A stretch of DNA of 64,000 nucleotides from Desulfurococcales archaeon (GTDB taxonomy: Archaea; Thermoproteota; Thermoprotei_A; Sulfolobales; AG1), in contig WYEN01000115.1 in NCBI GenBank assembly GCA_009903825.1, forward strand, positions 1-64,000. The letters are read 5' to 3'. The position numbers and the translations under genes were made by a program. The notes beneath the pieces are model-generated. The model was not told where the DNA came from and did not search any database. It saw only the letters and a list, made by a program, of their open reading frames with translations. Shown one piece after another: positions 47,003 through 55,631 of this stretch (positions within the stretch are counted from its first letter, which is position 1; every line of letters starts with the position of its first letter).

Positions 47003-48101
47003 CTCTCGGGGGGCGACGCGTGGGGGTCTAGTAAAGATCGCAGAGAGCTTCATTGTGCGTTCCTTATTGCTATTTCCTAAGCACTTCATTGCCTCCTCGA
47101 TTAGTTTCTGGCATAATTCTAACCTATAGTCACTAGATAACATAGTCCTCTCCCCCGTTTTCCCCGCCAGGCGAACCTCGGCGAGTTTACCCCAACCAAG
47201 GAGCACGGGGGAGACCTCTCCTTGGCTGGGGCCCTGCGTAGGGGTAGACCTCTCCATACGGATCACCTACCGAAAGACGTGGAGGACTGTGGTCCTCCAC
47301 GGGAACTAAAGATTTTGAGGCAGAGCCTTGGTAACCGTCCTTACGGACGACACCCAAGGTTGTCCCCTACTTCCCTGAGTCCCAAACCACTGCCTCTCCC
47401 AGCAAAGAGATACGGCCAAAAAATGAAAACCAGGAGAAAATGACACAGGCAAACGCGGCTGGACGATTAGGGTGCTTAATTATTGGGCGTCCCCACTTAT
47501 TTTAGTCATCGGCTTTAAAGTTTTCAACCCCATATATTATATTGAAGAACTGGTGCCGGTATTTATTGGAGATTTCCAAGACATAGACCCCGTGGCGCTT
47601 ATCGTCGAGATATACGCTGAACTTCTCTATGCCAAATTCTTTCAGCCAGCTACCTAACAGCTCAAGTAGCTGTTTGTTTTTATTCCACATTCTGACTCGC
47701 CTCCCGCTTTTTTCGCCTTCAGCCATGTAGAAGCCGGCTATGAATAGCCGCTTCTCCCTCTCAGTAAACTCAGGCAGTCTTGCTAAGAGCGAGGTGAAGT
47801 GCTCATATAATCTCTTGCTAGAGACTCTTACTTCCACCCTAGTACTGCCGGTGAGGATACGTACCTTAGAGGCTACATTAAGCAGGCTACAGAGACTTTC
47901 AAACAACGGCACTAAACACCGCATCGCTATAGATAAGTCTTTCTGAGTTACGACCACGCGGTATTCCGTCCGGTCTCCGCTATAGTTGAGCTTGTAGAGC
48001 CCTCCGTCGCCAATTATCCACCCGAGCAAATAAGCAGAACCGGTTAATAACCACATCAACACAGCAGGGGTTGATTTTAAACCTTCTCCCACGCAACCGC
48101 C
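47003..48101 (-). mobile_element. 23S rRNA intron F with I-DmoI-like homing endonuclease (1,099 nt)
   Basis: Inserted between GCCTTGCCGGGTAAG and TTCCGGCGCG, which together form the known I-DmoI target of Desulfurococcus mobilis. Intron ends pair (GCGTGGG with CCCACGC and flanking bases). It contains the endonuclease gene at 47502-48056 and, unlike the compact D. mobilis intron, about 450 nt of GC-rich, well-folded sequence 3' of it (CGTGGAGGAC-CACA-GTCCTCCACG among several hairpins). A 42-codon-plus frame from an ATG near 47142 (MLSSDYRLELCQKL) has a good ribosome site but no recognisable family. Confidence 0.9.
47502..48056 (-). CDS. LAGLIDADG homing endonuclease, I-DmoI family
   Basis: Intron-encoded DNA endonuclease of 184 aa with two LAGLIDADG helices: YLLGWIIGDGGLYKL near residue 10 and GFYMAEGEK near 113, keeping the catalytic Asp and Glu. 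Segments such as TEYRVVVTQK, RVSSKRLYEHF and MWNKNK match I-DmoI closely. It should cut intron-less 23S genes at the insertion site and spread the intron. The ATG at 48056 gives a length like I-DmoI (188 aa); frames open further upstream run into the exon and are unlikely starts. Confidence 0.9.
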   Translation of the reverse strand: MWLLTGSAYLLGWIIGDGGLYKLNYSGDRTEYRVVVTQKDLSIAMRCLVPLFESLCSLLNVASKVRILTGSTRVEVRVSSKRLYEHFTSLLARLPEFTEREKRLFIAGFYMAEGEKSGRRVRMWNKNKQLLELLGSWLKEFGIEKFSVYLDDKRHGVYVLEISNKYRHQFFNIIYGVENFKADD

Positions 48102-48127
48102 CTTACCCGGCAAGGCATTTGGCTACC

Positions 48128-48167
48128 TTTCTCTCGAGAGCCCCCCAATAATTTAAAGGGGCTCTCG
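48128..48167 (-). other. 23S rRNA intron E (40 nt)
   Basis: Interrupts CTCTTAA|GGTAGCC in the helix 69-71 region, a well-known intron hot spot. CGAGAGCCCC pairs with GGGGGCTCTCG around a short AT loop. It lies only 26 nt upstream of intron F. Confidence 0.88.
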
Positions 48168-48268
48168 TTAAGAGGGTCAGAGTTACCCCCGGCCTTCAGC
48201 GGCGCTTCGCCGGGTTGTACCCCGGTTTCACGAACCGCCAGTGGCCAGGATTCACCCCCCGTACAAAC

Positions 48269-48500
48269 CCTTTCCCGAGATGGGTGGGGTTCGGATCTAT
48301 GGTTAATGTAAAGCGAAGTATAAGTATAGGATAAGTATAGGCTATATTAGTTGTTGATATTTAGAAGATATCGTTTTGGACTTTGTGAGGGGTGGCGAAT
48401 TCACCTCCATTACCTATCGACTGTCTAAAAATCTAATCAAAAACCTAATTAAATACTAAGGTTTATATTATTAATCTATATTAATCATACCCCGACCCAT
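48269..48500 (-). other. 23S rRNA intron D (232 nt)
   Basis: Interrupts CCCGAAAGG|GTTTGTACGG. Ends pair as ATGGGTCGGGGT with ACCCCACCCAT. The interior is AT-rich with repeated CTATACTTAT-like units and a hairpin GAGGTGAATTCGCCACCCCTC in part. No endonuclease frame. The junction is ambiguous by 2 nt because of repeated G. Confidence 0.82.
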
Positions 48501-48640
48501 CCTTTCGGGCTTGCGGGGAGCTATGTTTTTATTAAACAGTCAGGACCCCCTGGTCACTGCGACCTGCGGTCCCTAGGGTATGCCTAAGGACCGCAGGCAC
48601 CCCTTCTTCCGAAGGTACGGGGCCAATTTGCCGAGTTCCC

Positions 48641-48696
48641 TTACGGGGGAGGGAAGCAGACGAGATATGATTTATCTAGCTATGCCTACTTCCCTC
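48641..48696 (-). other. 23S rRNA intron C (56 nt)
   Basis: Interrupts GGGCTAG|GGGAACTCGGCAAA. GAGGGAAGTAG pairs with CTGCTTCCCTC. Too short to encode anything. Confidence 0.87.
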
Positions 48697-49293
48697 CTAG
48701 CCCGGGTTAGCCCCCACACGCCTTGGGCTCCTCACCCAGGAGCACCTGTGTCGGTTCTCGGTACGGGCGCGGGGGATCGTTCCCTATCCCCTTTTCATGG
48801 GCCCCGGGACTCGGCCGAAGCCCCCATACGGGGGCCCATTCCCACTTTCGCCCGTTTCCCGCCATTACGGCACTCCACGGGCTTATGTGGTTAGCCGAGG
48901 CGACAGCCTCGGTCGGCCTATCCCGAGGCGTCAGGGATAGGGCTTGCGTTGCCGCACCTACCCCCGCGGCACAGGAATATTAACCTGTTTCCCTTTCGGC
49001 GGCACCGAGTTACGGGCCGCCTTAGGACCGGCTAACCCTCGGCTGACGACCATTGCCGAGGAACCCTGGTCCTTCCGGCGGAGGGGATTCTCACCCCTCT
49101 TTGCTGTTACTACCGCCGGGATCCGCAACTCTGGCGGGTCCACCGGATCTCACGACCCGGCTTCTGCCCCGCCAGAGCGCCCGCCTACCGGATCACGGCT
49201 CCATCGGAGCCGTGCCCCGGGGTCTCGGCGGCCGGCTTAGCCCCGACCAATTTTCGGGGCCCCGAACCTCGGCGGGTGAGCTGTTACGCACTC

Positions 49294-49335
49294 CCTCTCC
49301 GGTGAGACTCTCCAATTAAATTGGAGAGTCTCACC
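49294..49335 (-). other. 23S rRNA intron B (42 nt, GTPase centre)
   Basis: Interrupts CCTCTAAA|GAGTGCGTAACAG at the GTPase-associated centre. GGTGAGACTCTCC pairs perfectly with GGAGAGTCTCACC, and the trailing GGAGAGG can pair with the exon CCTCT, giving a bulge-helix-bulge. Confidence 0.88.
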
Positions 49336-50038
49336 TTTAGAGGATGGCTGCTGTTAGGCCCACCTCCCCGCTGTCTAAGGCTCGGGACGCCCTTTGGTTG
49401 GCACTAAGCCGGCACTTAGGGGCCTTAACCCCGGTCTGGGTTGTTCCCCTCTCGGCCCCCAGGCTTACCCCGGGGAGCCCCACTCCCGCCTTCTCAGGCG
49501 GCCACGGGTTCGGAGTTGGACTGGAGAGGCTGGAGGTTTCCCTCCATACCTCTCCAATCCGTAGCTCTACCCCGTAGCCCGCCTCCGGCGGGGCTGCGCT
49601 GAGACGCACTTCGGCGGGAACCAGCTATCACCGGGCTAGATTGGTCTTTTGCCCCTAGACGGGGGTCATGGGAGCGAATTGCACGTCAGCACCCTTTCGG
49701 GCCTCCACCGGGGTTTCCCCCGGCTTCACCCTGCCCCCGCCTAGATCGCCCGGTTTCTGGTCTCACGGCAGTGACTCCGGGCCCTTGCAGACCCCGCCCC
49801 TCGCAGAGGGTTAAAACCCTCTGCTGCGGGCAAGTCGGTTTCCCTACGGCTTCGGGGATGATCCCCTTAGCCTCGCCACTGCCGTGAACTCCCCGGCCCG
49901 TGTTTCAAGACGGAAGGCGCGACCCCGGTCCTCTGCCTCGTACTCCCCGGTCGCCCGGGTTTCCTTCGGCAGACTCATACCTTAAGGGCCGCGCCATGAG
50001 TCGCCGCACGGTTTCAGGCTCTTTTCACACCCCCTTCC

Positions 50039-50088
<50 letters not shown>

Positions 50089-50193
50089 GGACGTATTTAG
50101 CCTTGGAGGTCGGAGACCCCCAACTTCCCACGGCAAAACCAAGCCGTGGTACTCTACCCCGTAGCGCAGGCCCCCGTGGTTTCGCCTACGGGG

Positions 50194-50298
50194 TTTGACC
50201 TGGGGGACACGGCAATTAAAGTATGAATTGAATTGCTATATTTACTGTCTGTATGACATCAAATCAAAGTTTTAATAAACTTGCCGCGTCACCCCAGT
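50194..50298 (-). other. 23S rRNA intron A (domain I, 105 nt)
   Basis: Interrupts GGTGATAG|CCCCGTAGGCG in domain I. CTGGGG and GCGGCAA at the 5' end pair with TTGCCGTG and CCCCAG at the 3' end; the loop is AT-rich. No frame. Confidence 0.87.
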
Positions 50299-50709
50299 CT
50301 ATCACCCTCTACGGCGGGCCTTTCCAGGCCACTTCGGCTACCACGGGTCGGCCTGCTGGGGCTCGAGGCCCCAGCTACGGGGTCGATAACCCCACATCCC
50401 CACCGGCTCATCGCCGGCGGGTTTGGTCTGGGCTATCCCCCTTTCGGTCGCCCCTACTCAGGGGATCTCATTTTGATTTCTCTTCCTCCCCCTACTAAGA
50501 TGTTTCCGTTCGGGGGGTTCCCACCCGAGGTCTGAGTAAATCCCAGACCTCGGGCACCACGGGTTTATCCCGTGGTAGGAGTTCCCATTCGGGGATCCCG
50601 GGTTCGACGGCTGCCTGCGCCTCCCCCGGGCATATCGCCGCTTGCCGCGCCCTTCTTCGGCGCCCGAGCCGAGCCATCCACCGTGCGGCTTAATGCCGTG
50701 AGCCTCCTG

Positions 50710-50749
50710 GGCGAGGCTGGTCTGGTATACGCCTGGGCATGCGGTGCTC
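50710..50749 (-). other. 23S rRNA processing stem, 5' arm
   Basis: Complementary to 45658-45698. GGCGAGGCTGGTCTGG and CTGGGCATGCGGTGCTC (plus strand) pair with the 3' arm, leaving the unequal segment TATACGC against GTTAACACC as the bulge-helix-bulge. Confidence 0.8.
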
Positions 50750-50871
50750 ATGGGAGCATGTATAATTTAGAGCTCCTCACACCATTCGATCTAGGAGCGT
50801 ATGCTCCTAGATCTCATGTAGGCAGACATCCTCGGCAGATTATACATATCTGCCCAGCCCAGCAATTGGAA
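50750..50871 (-). other. 16S-23S spacer without tRNA
   Basis: The spacer contains no tRNA gene, as is common in crenarchaea. It has a perfect 10-bp hairpin ATCTAGGAGC-GTAT-GCTCCTAGAT (50788-50811) and the 3' arm of the 16S processing stem. Confidence 0.8.
50823..50860 (-). other. 16S rRNA processing stem, 3' arm
   Basis: CAGACATCCTCGGCAGAT and ATCTGCCCAGCCC (plus strand) are the exact inverted complement of the leader arm at 53893-53930. The central bases differ (TATACAT against ACATATA when compared), forming the bulge-helix-bulge cleavage site. Confidence 0.85.
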
Positions 50872-50872
50872 T

Positions 50873-50934
<62 letters not shown>

Positions 50935-50996
50935 GAGGCTGGGTTCGACCCGCCCTCCTCGGCATCCCGAGGAAAACAGGCCTCACCCAGCCCCCG

Positions 50997-51028
<32 letters not shown>

Positions 51029-51061
51029 GGTAGGGACGTATTCACCGCGCGATGTTGACGC

Positions 51062-51117
<56 letters not shown>

Positions 51118-51202
51118 ACGGCGGGGTTTCAGGGATTGCCTCCCCCTTTCGGGTTCGGAACCCGCTGTCCCCGCCATTGTAGCCCGCGTGCAGCCCGGGG
51201 GT

Positions 51203-51299
51203 CTCCCGGCCGAGCCTCAGGCGGATCCATTAGAATATCATATGAATCAACCTACTTTTATACAAACATCATAAGAACATCCGCCTGAGGGCCACGGCT
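51203..51299 (-). other. 16S rRNA intron 9 (site 1213, 97 nt)
   Basis: Interrupts GCCCCGAA|ACCCCCGGGCTG at the position equal to about E. coli 1213. CCTCAGGCGGAT pairs with ATCCGCCTGAGG around an AT-rich loop, and GGCC-rich bases beyond it extend the core. The exon before it is only 8 nt. Confidence 0.88.
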
Positions 51300-51307
51300 T
51301 TCGGGGC

Positions 51308-51338
51308 TTCAGCGGAGCCCTCAACACGAGAGGCTCCT
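51308..51338 (-). other. 16S rRNA intron 8 (site 1205, 31 nt)
   Basis: Interrupts GGTCAGCAT|GCCCCGAA at about E. coli 1205. GGAGCCTC pairs with GAGGGCTCC, leaving almost no loop. At 31 nt it is at or below the smallest archaeal rRNA introns I know of. Confidence 0.82.
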
Positions 51339-51495
51339 ATGCTGACCTGCCGTGGCCCCCTCCTTCCTCCGCCTTAAACGGCGGCAGTCCCCCTAGTGTG
51401 CCCCAGGGCCGGAGCCCTGGGTAGCAACTAGGGGCGGGGATCTCGCTCGTTGCCGGACTTAACCGGAGACCTCACGGCACGAGCTGGCGACGGCC

Positions 51496-52143
51496 TTATG
51501 CGAGGGCTTCCCTGCCAAATAAATCTGAAAATCTAATAGTCTTACATGCCAAGTTTGATATAAAATTTATGTATCTGGTACAACATATTTCGGATATATA
51601 TTCTCTTGCTTTCTTATAATATTTTATCTTCGGGTCTGTTCCTATTATGTTTCTAATTAATCTGGCATCTATTAATGCTTCATTTATATTTGAATATGCT
51701 ATACGAAGTCTTATCTTATTAAAATCTATAGATCCATCGCCATCTGTTCTACCTGCCAAATAACTTAAGGCATTGTCAGTTATATAGTTTAACAAGTCTC
51801 TAGCGACATTATTAATTAATCTTTTTAAAGATCTTGAATTAACGTATACTATATAATGCACACCCAGCAATTTTTTGTTGCAATAAAATTTTATATTCTC
51901 TGGCGGTATTAATTTCAATAACTGATGACCCACCAGATCTGTTGAACAGTGTTTATATAAATCGTCGCTACATGCTACGTAAACCTTTAGCTTAACTCTC
52001 TCCGGCGGATAATACTGAAGTAACCATCTTGTAAATCGTAGAATAAGCCTTTCGTCAGTATTCGAGAGACCTACACTACTACCCCACCAATATCTATCAG
52101 CTAACCACAGACCTAATAAATATGGATCTATCCTCTCCTTCAT
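51496..52143 (-). CDS. LAGLIDADG homing endonuclease in 16S intron
   Basis: 215-aa monomeric LAGLIDADG protein: first helix YLLGLWLADRYWW at about 8-20 and second YLAGRTDGDGSIDF at about 128-141, both keeping the acidic catalytic residue. It should cut the intron-less 16S site near position 1068. Its last codons form the 3' stem of the intron, and the stop TAA is the last three bases of the intron, so coding and splicing signals overlap fully there. AT-rich codon use like that of chromosomal genes, unlike the rRNA exons. Confidence 0.88.
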   Translation of the reverse strand: MKERIDPYLLGLWLADRYWWGSSVGLSNTDERLILRFTRWLLQYYPPERVKLKVYVACSDDLYKHCSTDLVGHQLLKLIPPENIKFYCNKKLLGVHYIVYVNSRSLKRLINNVARDLLNYITDNALSYLAGRTDGDGSIDFNKIRLRIAYSNINEALIDARLIRNIIGTDPKIKYYKKAREYISEICCTRYINFISNLACKTIRFSDLFGREALA

Positions 52144-52204
52144 CTCTAAAACACCTAAAACATTAAAATGATAATGATCATAAAACGTGCAGGGAGAGCC
52201 CTCT
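51496..52204 (-). mobile_element. 16S rRNA intron 7 with homing endonuclease (site 1068, 709 nt)
   Basis: Interrupts GAGGAGGTGCAT|GGCCGTCGCC at about E. coli 1068, a known archaeal intron site. GAGGGCTCTCCCTG near the 5' end pairs with CAGGGAAGCCCTC near the 3' end. Most of the interior is the LAGLIDADG gene at 51496-52143. Confidence 0.93.
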
Positions 52205-52335
52205 ATGCACCTCCTCTCAGCGCGTCAGGCAAGGTCGTCAGCCTGGCCATCATCCTGCTGTCGCCCCCGGTAAGATTCCCGGCGTTGACTCCAATTGAGC
52301 CGCAGGCTCCACCCCTTGTGGTACCCCCCCGCCAA

Positions 52336-52516
52336 TTCAGGGGGAAGTGGGAGCTGGGCGGACAGATAAAGAGAATAAAGACAAAAAACAAGTCTAATTA
52401 TCATCATTTCATCTCGCAAGATCCCTGCTAGGTATACTAATTCCTCGTTTATATCACAACATCTTAGAAGCCTAAAAGAGCTATTTAAGTTTATGCGCCC
52501 AGCTCCCAACCTCCCT
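52336..52516 (-). other. 16S rRNA intron 6 (site 919, 181 nt) with endonuclease fossil
   Basis: Interrupts AAACTTAAAGGAA|TTGGCGG at about E. coli 919, inside the common 926R primer site. GGGAGGTTGGGAGCTGGGCG pairs with CGCCCAGCTCCCACTTCCCC (one or two unpaired bases). The interior is AT-rich; a frame through it reads INEELVYLAGILRDE, which resembles the first LAGLIDADG helix of rRNA-intron endonucleases, so this may be an eroded endonuclease intron. Confidence 0.87.
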
Positions 52517-52636
52517 TTCCTTTAAGTTTCAGCCTTGCGGCCGTACTCCCCAGGCGGCGGGCTTAACGGCTTCCCTGCGGCACTGGGCGGGCTCTAAGCC
52601 CGCCCAACACCTAGCCCGCATCGTTTACAGCCGGGA

Positions 52637-52685
52637 CTCTCCGGGGCCCTGCCGTAGATCTATTTAATAGATCTACGGCAGACAC
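52637..52685 (-). other. 16S rRNA intron 5 (site 803, 49 nt)
   Basis: Interrupts ATACCCGGGTAG|TCCCGGCTG at about E. coli 803, inside the 806R primer site. TGCCGTAGATCTAT pairs perfectly with ATAGATCTACGGCA around a TAA loop. Confidence 0.9.
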
Positions 52686-52716
<31 letters not shown>

Positions 52717-52766
52717 CGGCTTTCGGCCCTCACCGTCAGGCGCGTTCCAGCGGGGCGCCTTCGCCA

Positions 52767-52819
52767 TTCACCCCGTGTGCATCAGATTCATAGACTAAAC
52801 ATTATTGGACGCACACGGT
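52767..52819 (-). other. 16S rRNA intron 4 (site 722, 53 nt)
   Basis: Interrupts ACCACCAG|TGGCGAAGGCG at about E. coli 722. CCGTGTGC pairs with GCACACGG around an AT-rich loop. Confidence 0.9.
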
Positions 52820-52854
52820 CTGGTGGTCCTCCCGGGATTATCGGATTTCGCCCC

Positions 52855-52970
52855 TTGGGGTGGGAGGCGGATCAAGTATATGACTACGTAATCTTAATCT
52901 AATTTTTTACCTAATTTAAATGAATAATGAATACCTTATTAAGAACATTATGAATAATCCGCTCTCCCAT
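52855..52970 (-). other. 16S rRNA intron 3 (site about 687, 116 nt)
   Basis: Interrupts TCCCGGGGTA|GGGGCGAAATCC at about E. coli 687/688. GGGAGAGCGGAT pairs with ATCCGCCTCCC; the loop is AT-rich with tandem TTATTCAT-like repeats. Confidence 0.88.
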
Positions 52971-53109
52971 TACCCCGGGAGTACCCCCCGCCTCTCCCGC
53001 CCTCTAGCCCCGCAGTATCTCCGCCAGTCCCCGGGTTGAGCCCGGGTCTTTAGGCGGAGACTTGCGGGGCCGGCTACGGCCGCTTTAGGCCCAATAAACG
53101 TCCCGACCA

Positions 53110-53210
53110 TACGCGCCGAGGGTCTGGAACATATGAGATGAATATGATAATCCTATGAATGATAGTCTAGGCTGAGCCTAAGTAGTATCTTAAGATCCAG
53201 AGCCCTCGGT
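53110..53210 (-). other. 16S rRNA intron 2 (site 548, 101 nt)
   Basis: Interrupts GCCCCGCGAG|TGGTCGGGACG at about E. coli 548. CCGAGGGCTCTGG pairs with CCAGACCCTCGG, and GCGCG near the 3' end can pair with the exon CGCG, giving the bulge-helix-bulge. Confidence 0.9.
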
Positions 53211-53247
<37 letters not shown>

Positions 53248-53337
53248 ACTTGCCCCCCGCTTATTCCCCCGCCTTTTTAGAGCGGGGAAAAGCCCCTCTT
53301 CGGGGCACTCGGGGTAACCCCGTCACGGTTTCCCGCA

Positions 53338-53498
53338 TTCCGCTAGAGGGCCCGGTATAATGATGAAACAAGCATCACAATAAAATTTAATTTTTGTTAA
53401 AGATTTGGTTATTTCTATGATCTCTTATCTATCTACCATTAATGGCTGGTATAGAGATCGACCTCTAAGATTTTTATAGATCATACCGGGCCCTCTAT
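53338..53498 (-). other. 16S rRNA intron 1 (site 374, 161 nt)
   Basis: Interrupts ACTCCGCAA|TGCGGGAAACC at about E. coli 374. TAGAGGGCCCGGTAT pairs perfectly with ATACCGGGCCCTCTA, and GCGGA near the 3' end pairs with exon TCCGC. The loop is AT-rich and has no long frame. Confidence 0.9.
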
Positions 53499-53507
53499 TT
53501 GCGGAGT

Positions 53508-53551
<44 letters not shown>

Positions 53552-53558
53552 GGCCCAT

Positions 53559-53597
<39 letters not shown>

Positions 53598-53892
53598 CTT
53601 GGCGGGCCGTTACCCCGCCAACTACCATGATGGGCCACGGCCCCATCCTCGGGCGCCTGTGCCACCATCTCGGCACAGGCCTTTCGACGATGACCCATTC
53701 CAGGAGTCATCGTCTATCGGGGATCAACTCCAGTTTCCCGGAGTTGTCCCCGTCCCGAGGGTAGGTTAGCCGTGTGTTACTCAGCCGTCCGCCACTCCCC
53801 CGTCGGGGGCGTTCGACTCCCATGGCTTAGCCTTACCCCGATAGCGGTCGGGTCCGCCAGGATCAAGCGGAGTCACGGCCGCACAGGCCGTG

Positions 53893-53930
53893 GGGCTGGG
53901 CAGATTATATGTATCTGCCGAGGATGTCTG
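53893..53930 (-). other. 16S rRNA processing stem, 5' arm (leader)
   Basis: GGGCTGGGCAGAT and ATCTGCCGAGGATGTCTG (plus strand) pair with the arm at 50823-50860 to form a 31-bp helix with a bulge-helix-bulge in the middle. Confidence 0.85.
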
Positions 53931-54092
53931 CGTCAGACCTGGAGTTCCCGAGACTAGAGATATGTCTCGGGGGATCCAGGCCTCCATATATTATTGTGAG
54001 AGATCATTATCCCCGCGGCTGGAGGCCACCTCCTCATCCTGAGGGTTTAACCCTCTGTCGGGGTGAGCCGCCGCCGGGAGCCGCGGGTGCCA
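53931..54092 (-). other. External transcribed leader of the rRNA operon
   Basis: Leader upstream of the 16S processing stem with GC-rich hairpins such as CCCGAGAC/GTCTCGGG (about 53948-53972) and GGCCTCC/GGAGGCC (about 53979-54029). No frame of interest. It would be removed from the mature rRNA. Confidence 0.7.
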
Positions 54093-54124
54093 TTATAATT
54101 ATAGTCTTACAAAGCTTATAATAT
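54091..54124 (-). promoter_or_regulatory. rRNA operon promoter
   Basis: On the minus strand TATTATAAGC (54123-54114) is a TATA box with purine-rich bases before it; the expected start 26 bp downstream falls at the G near 54091, where the GC-rich leader begins. Just upstream lies the end of the complex I operon on the same strand. Confidence 0.55.
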
Positions 54125-54146
54125 TCACTCTTAGATCAAAAGCAGA

Positions 54147-55631
54147 TCATGTTAAGATCCTTATGTAGACAAGTATTAAAGGAATTAACAATCCTATTAT
54201 CATAATCAATATAGATGCTATATACGGGTAATATATATCAGAAGACAAGGAACCGCCAGATCTCTCCAGCTCTTTCTCTAAAGAACTTTTGCTACTCTCA
54301 AAATAAGATGCTCTCATAATATTTAGATAATAAAATACAGAGACGACACTAGCCAAAACCCCTAAAATAGCAAGCCATGGAATGCCTCCGAGATAAAGCC
54401 TTGGATCATTATATGTGGCTGATAAAAATAGAAGAAGCTTACCCCAGAAACCTGGTAGAGGAGGCACGCCAATAAGATTAGCAAGATGAATTATGATACT
54501 AAACTTCATCTGCCAAGGCTTTTCAATATCTCTCAGAGAAGAAAGATCTGACGAGCCTGAGACTCTTCTGACATAACCAAGCATAGAAAAGAGACTCGCC
54601 TTAGAGATACTGTATCCAAGAGCATGAACAACAACTCCGCCAAGAGCAATATAAAAGATCTTTTGAAAACCAGATGTTCCTGGAGAAGCAACCAAAGAAA
54701 TTATTGAGACACCAATCAATATATACCCTATTTGAGCAATAGAGCTGTAGGCAAGAATCCTCTGAACATCTCTCTGAGTAAGAGGAGTGAAGCTACCGAT
54801 AAACATGCTGAGAACAGACAAAAAGATCATTATATAGAACACAGGAGAATAACCTGAGTATAAAGAGACTATTCTAACCAGAAGAGCTATAAGACCGATC
54901 TTGATGAAGCCAGATACAGCAGCAATAGCATATGGAGAAGCTCTTCCATACACATCAGGAAGCCAGAAATGAAGAGGAGCAGAACCAAGCTTAAAACCTA
55001 TAGCAACAAAAAACATTGAGAGACCTAGAACAAGAGCTGTATTAAGCATATGAAGATCAGTGGTATAAAAAGATCTAGAGGCTACAGAAGTAGACACTAT
55101 GATGCCTAAACCAAACAATAGAAGTTGAGAAGCCAGAACTCCTACAATTATATATCTTGCAGAAGCATCTAGAGAATAACGATCTTTCATCAAAGCAATT
55201 ATAGAATAAGAAGACAACGAGAGAAGAGCCCACGAGACAATTATAGAAAGAGGATCAAGAGCATGAGCAATCAACACAGAACCTAACACGCCCAAAAGAG
55301 AAACAGCAACGACAATCTCAAACATCTCAAGATCAACAGGATAAGCTGATACAACAAAAAATGCGCTTAACAAAACTGATAACAAGATCAAAAGACTCAC
55401 AACATCAGGAGAGACAAAATAACTATAAGACTGAGAAATAACATAACTATGACTCACATAGAAAACAACAAAAAGATATATAAGAAGAATCAGAAGAATA
55501 GCCTGAGCAAATCTTTTCATATAAACTCTCGGAACATCCAAGATTTTAGAGACCACGCTGACTATAGAAGAAGCAATTAATATAGACGTCGTGAGAGAAA
55601 GAAACAGATCAGCAAATAAGACCAGGCTCAC
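54147..55631 (-). CDS. nuoN: Complex I antiporter-like subunit N
   Basis: Membrane proton-translocating subunit with about 14 transmembrane helices and 494 aa. The conserved segment APLHFWLPDVYGRASPYAIAA (given in part) with the following KIG marks the NuoN/ND2 branch; the central lysine in the discontinuous helices is retained (GFKLGSAPLHFW). GTG start with GGTGAT 4 nt upstream. Last gene of the ten visible in the operon, one base after nuoL. Confidence 0.9.
   Translation of the reverse strand: MSLVLFADLFLSLTTSILIASSIVSVVSKILDVPRVYMKRFAQAILLILLIYLFVVFYVSHSYVISQSYSYFVSPDVVSLLILLSVLLSAFFVVSAYPVDLEMFEIVVAVSLLGVLGSVLIAHALDPLSIIVSWALLSLSSYSIIALMKDRYSLDASARYIIVGVLASQLLLFGLGIIVSTSVASRSFYTTDLHMLNTALVLGLSMFFVAIGFKLGSAPLHFWLPDVYGRASPYAIAAVSGFIKIGLIALLVRIVSLYSGYSPVFYIMIFLSVLSMFIGSFTPLTQRDVQRILAYSSIAQIGYILIGVSIISLVASPGTSGFQKIFYIALGGVVVHALGYSISKASLFSMLGYVRRVSGSSDLSSLRDIEKPWQMKFSIIIHLANLIGVPPLPGFWGKLLLFLSATYNDPRLYLGGIPWLAILGVLASVVSVFYYLNIMRASYFESSKSSLEKELERSGGSLSSDIYYPYIASILIMIIGLLIPLILVYIRILT

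Noticed and set aside
47003-48101. The large 23S intron as a group I intron
   Set aside because: The 5' exon does not end in U, the ends form the archaeal bulge-helix-bulge, and I cannot find the group I P, Q, R and S core sequences.
50750-50871. A tRNA-Ala in the 16S-23S spacer, or a 5S gene after 23S
   Set aside because: The spacer is too short and holds only stems; downstream of 23S the next features are the zinc-ribbon gene and the sRNA.
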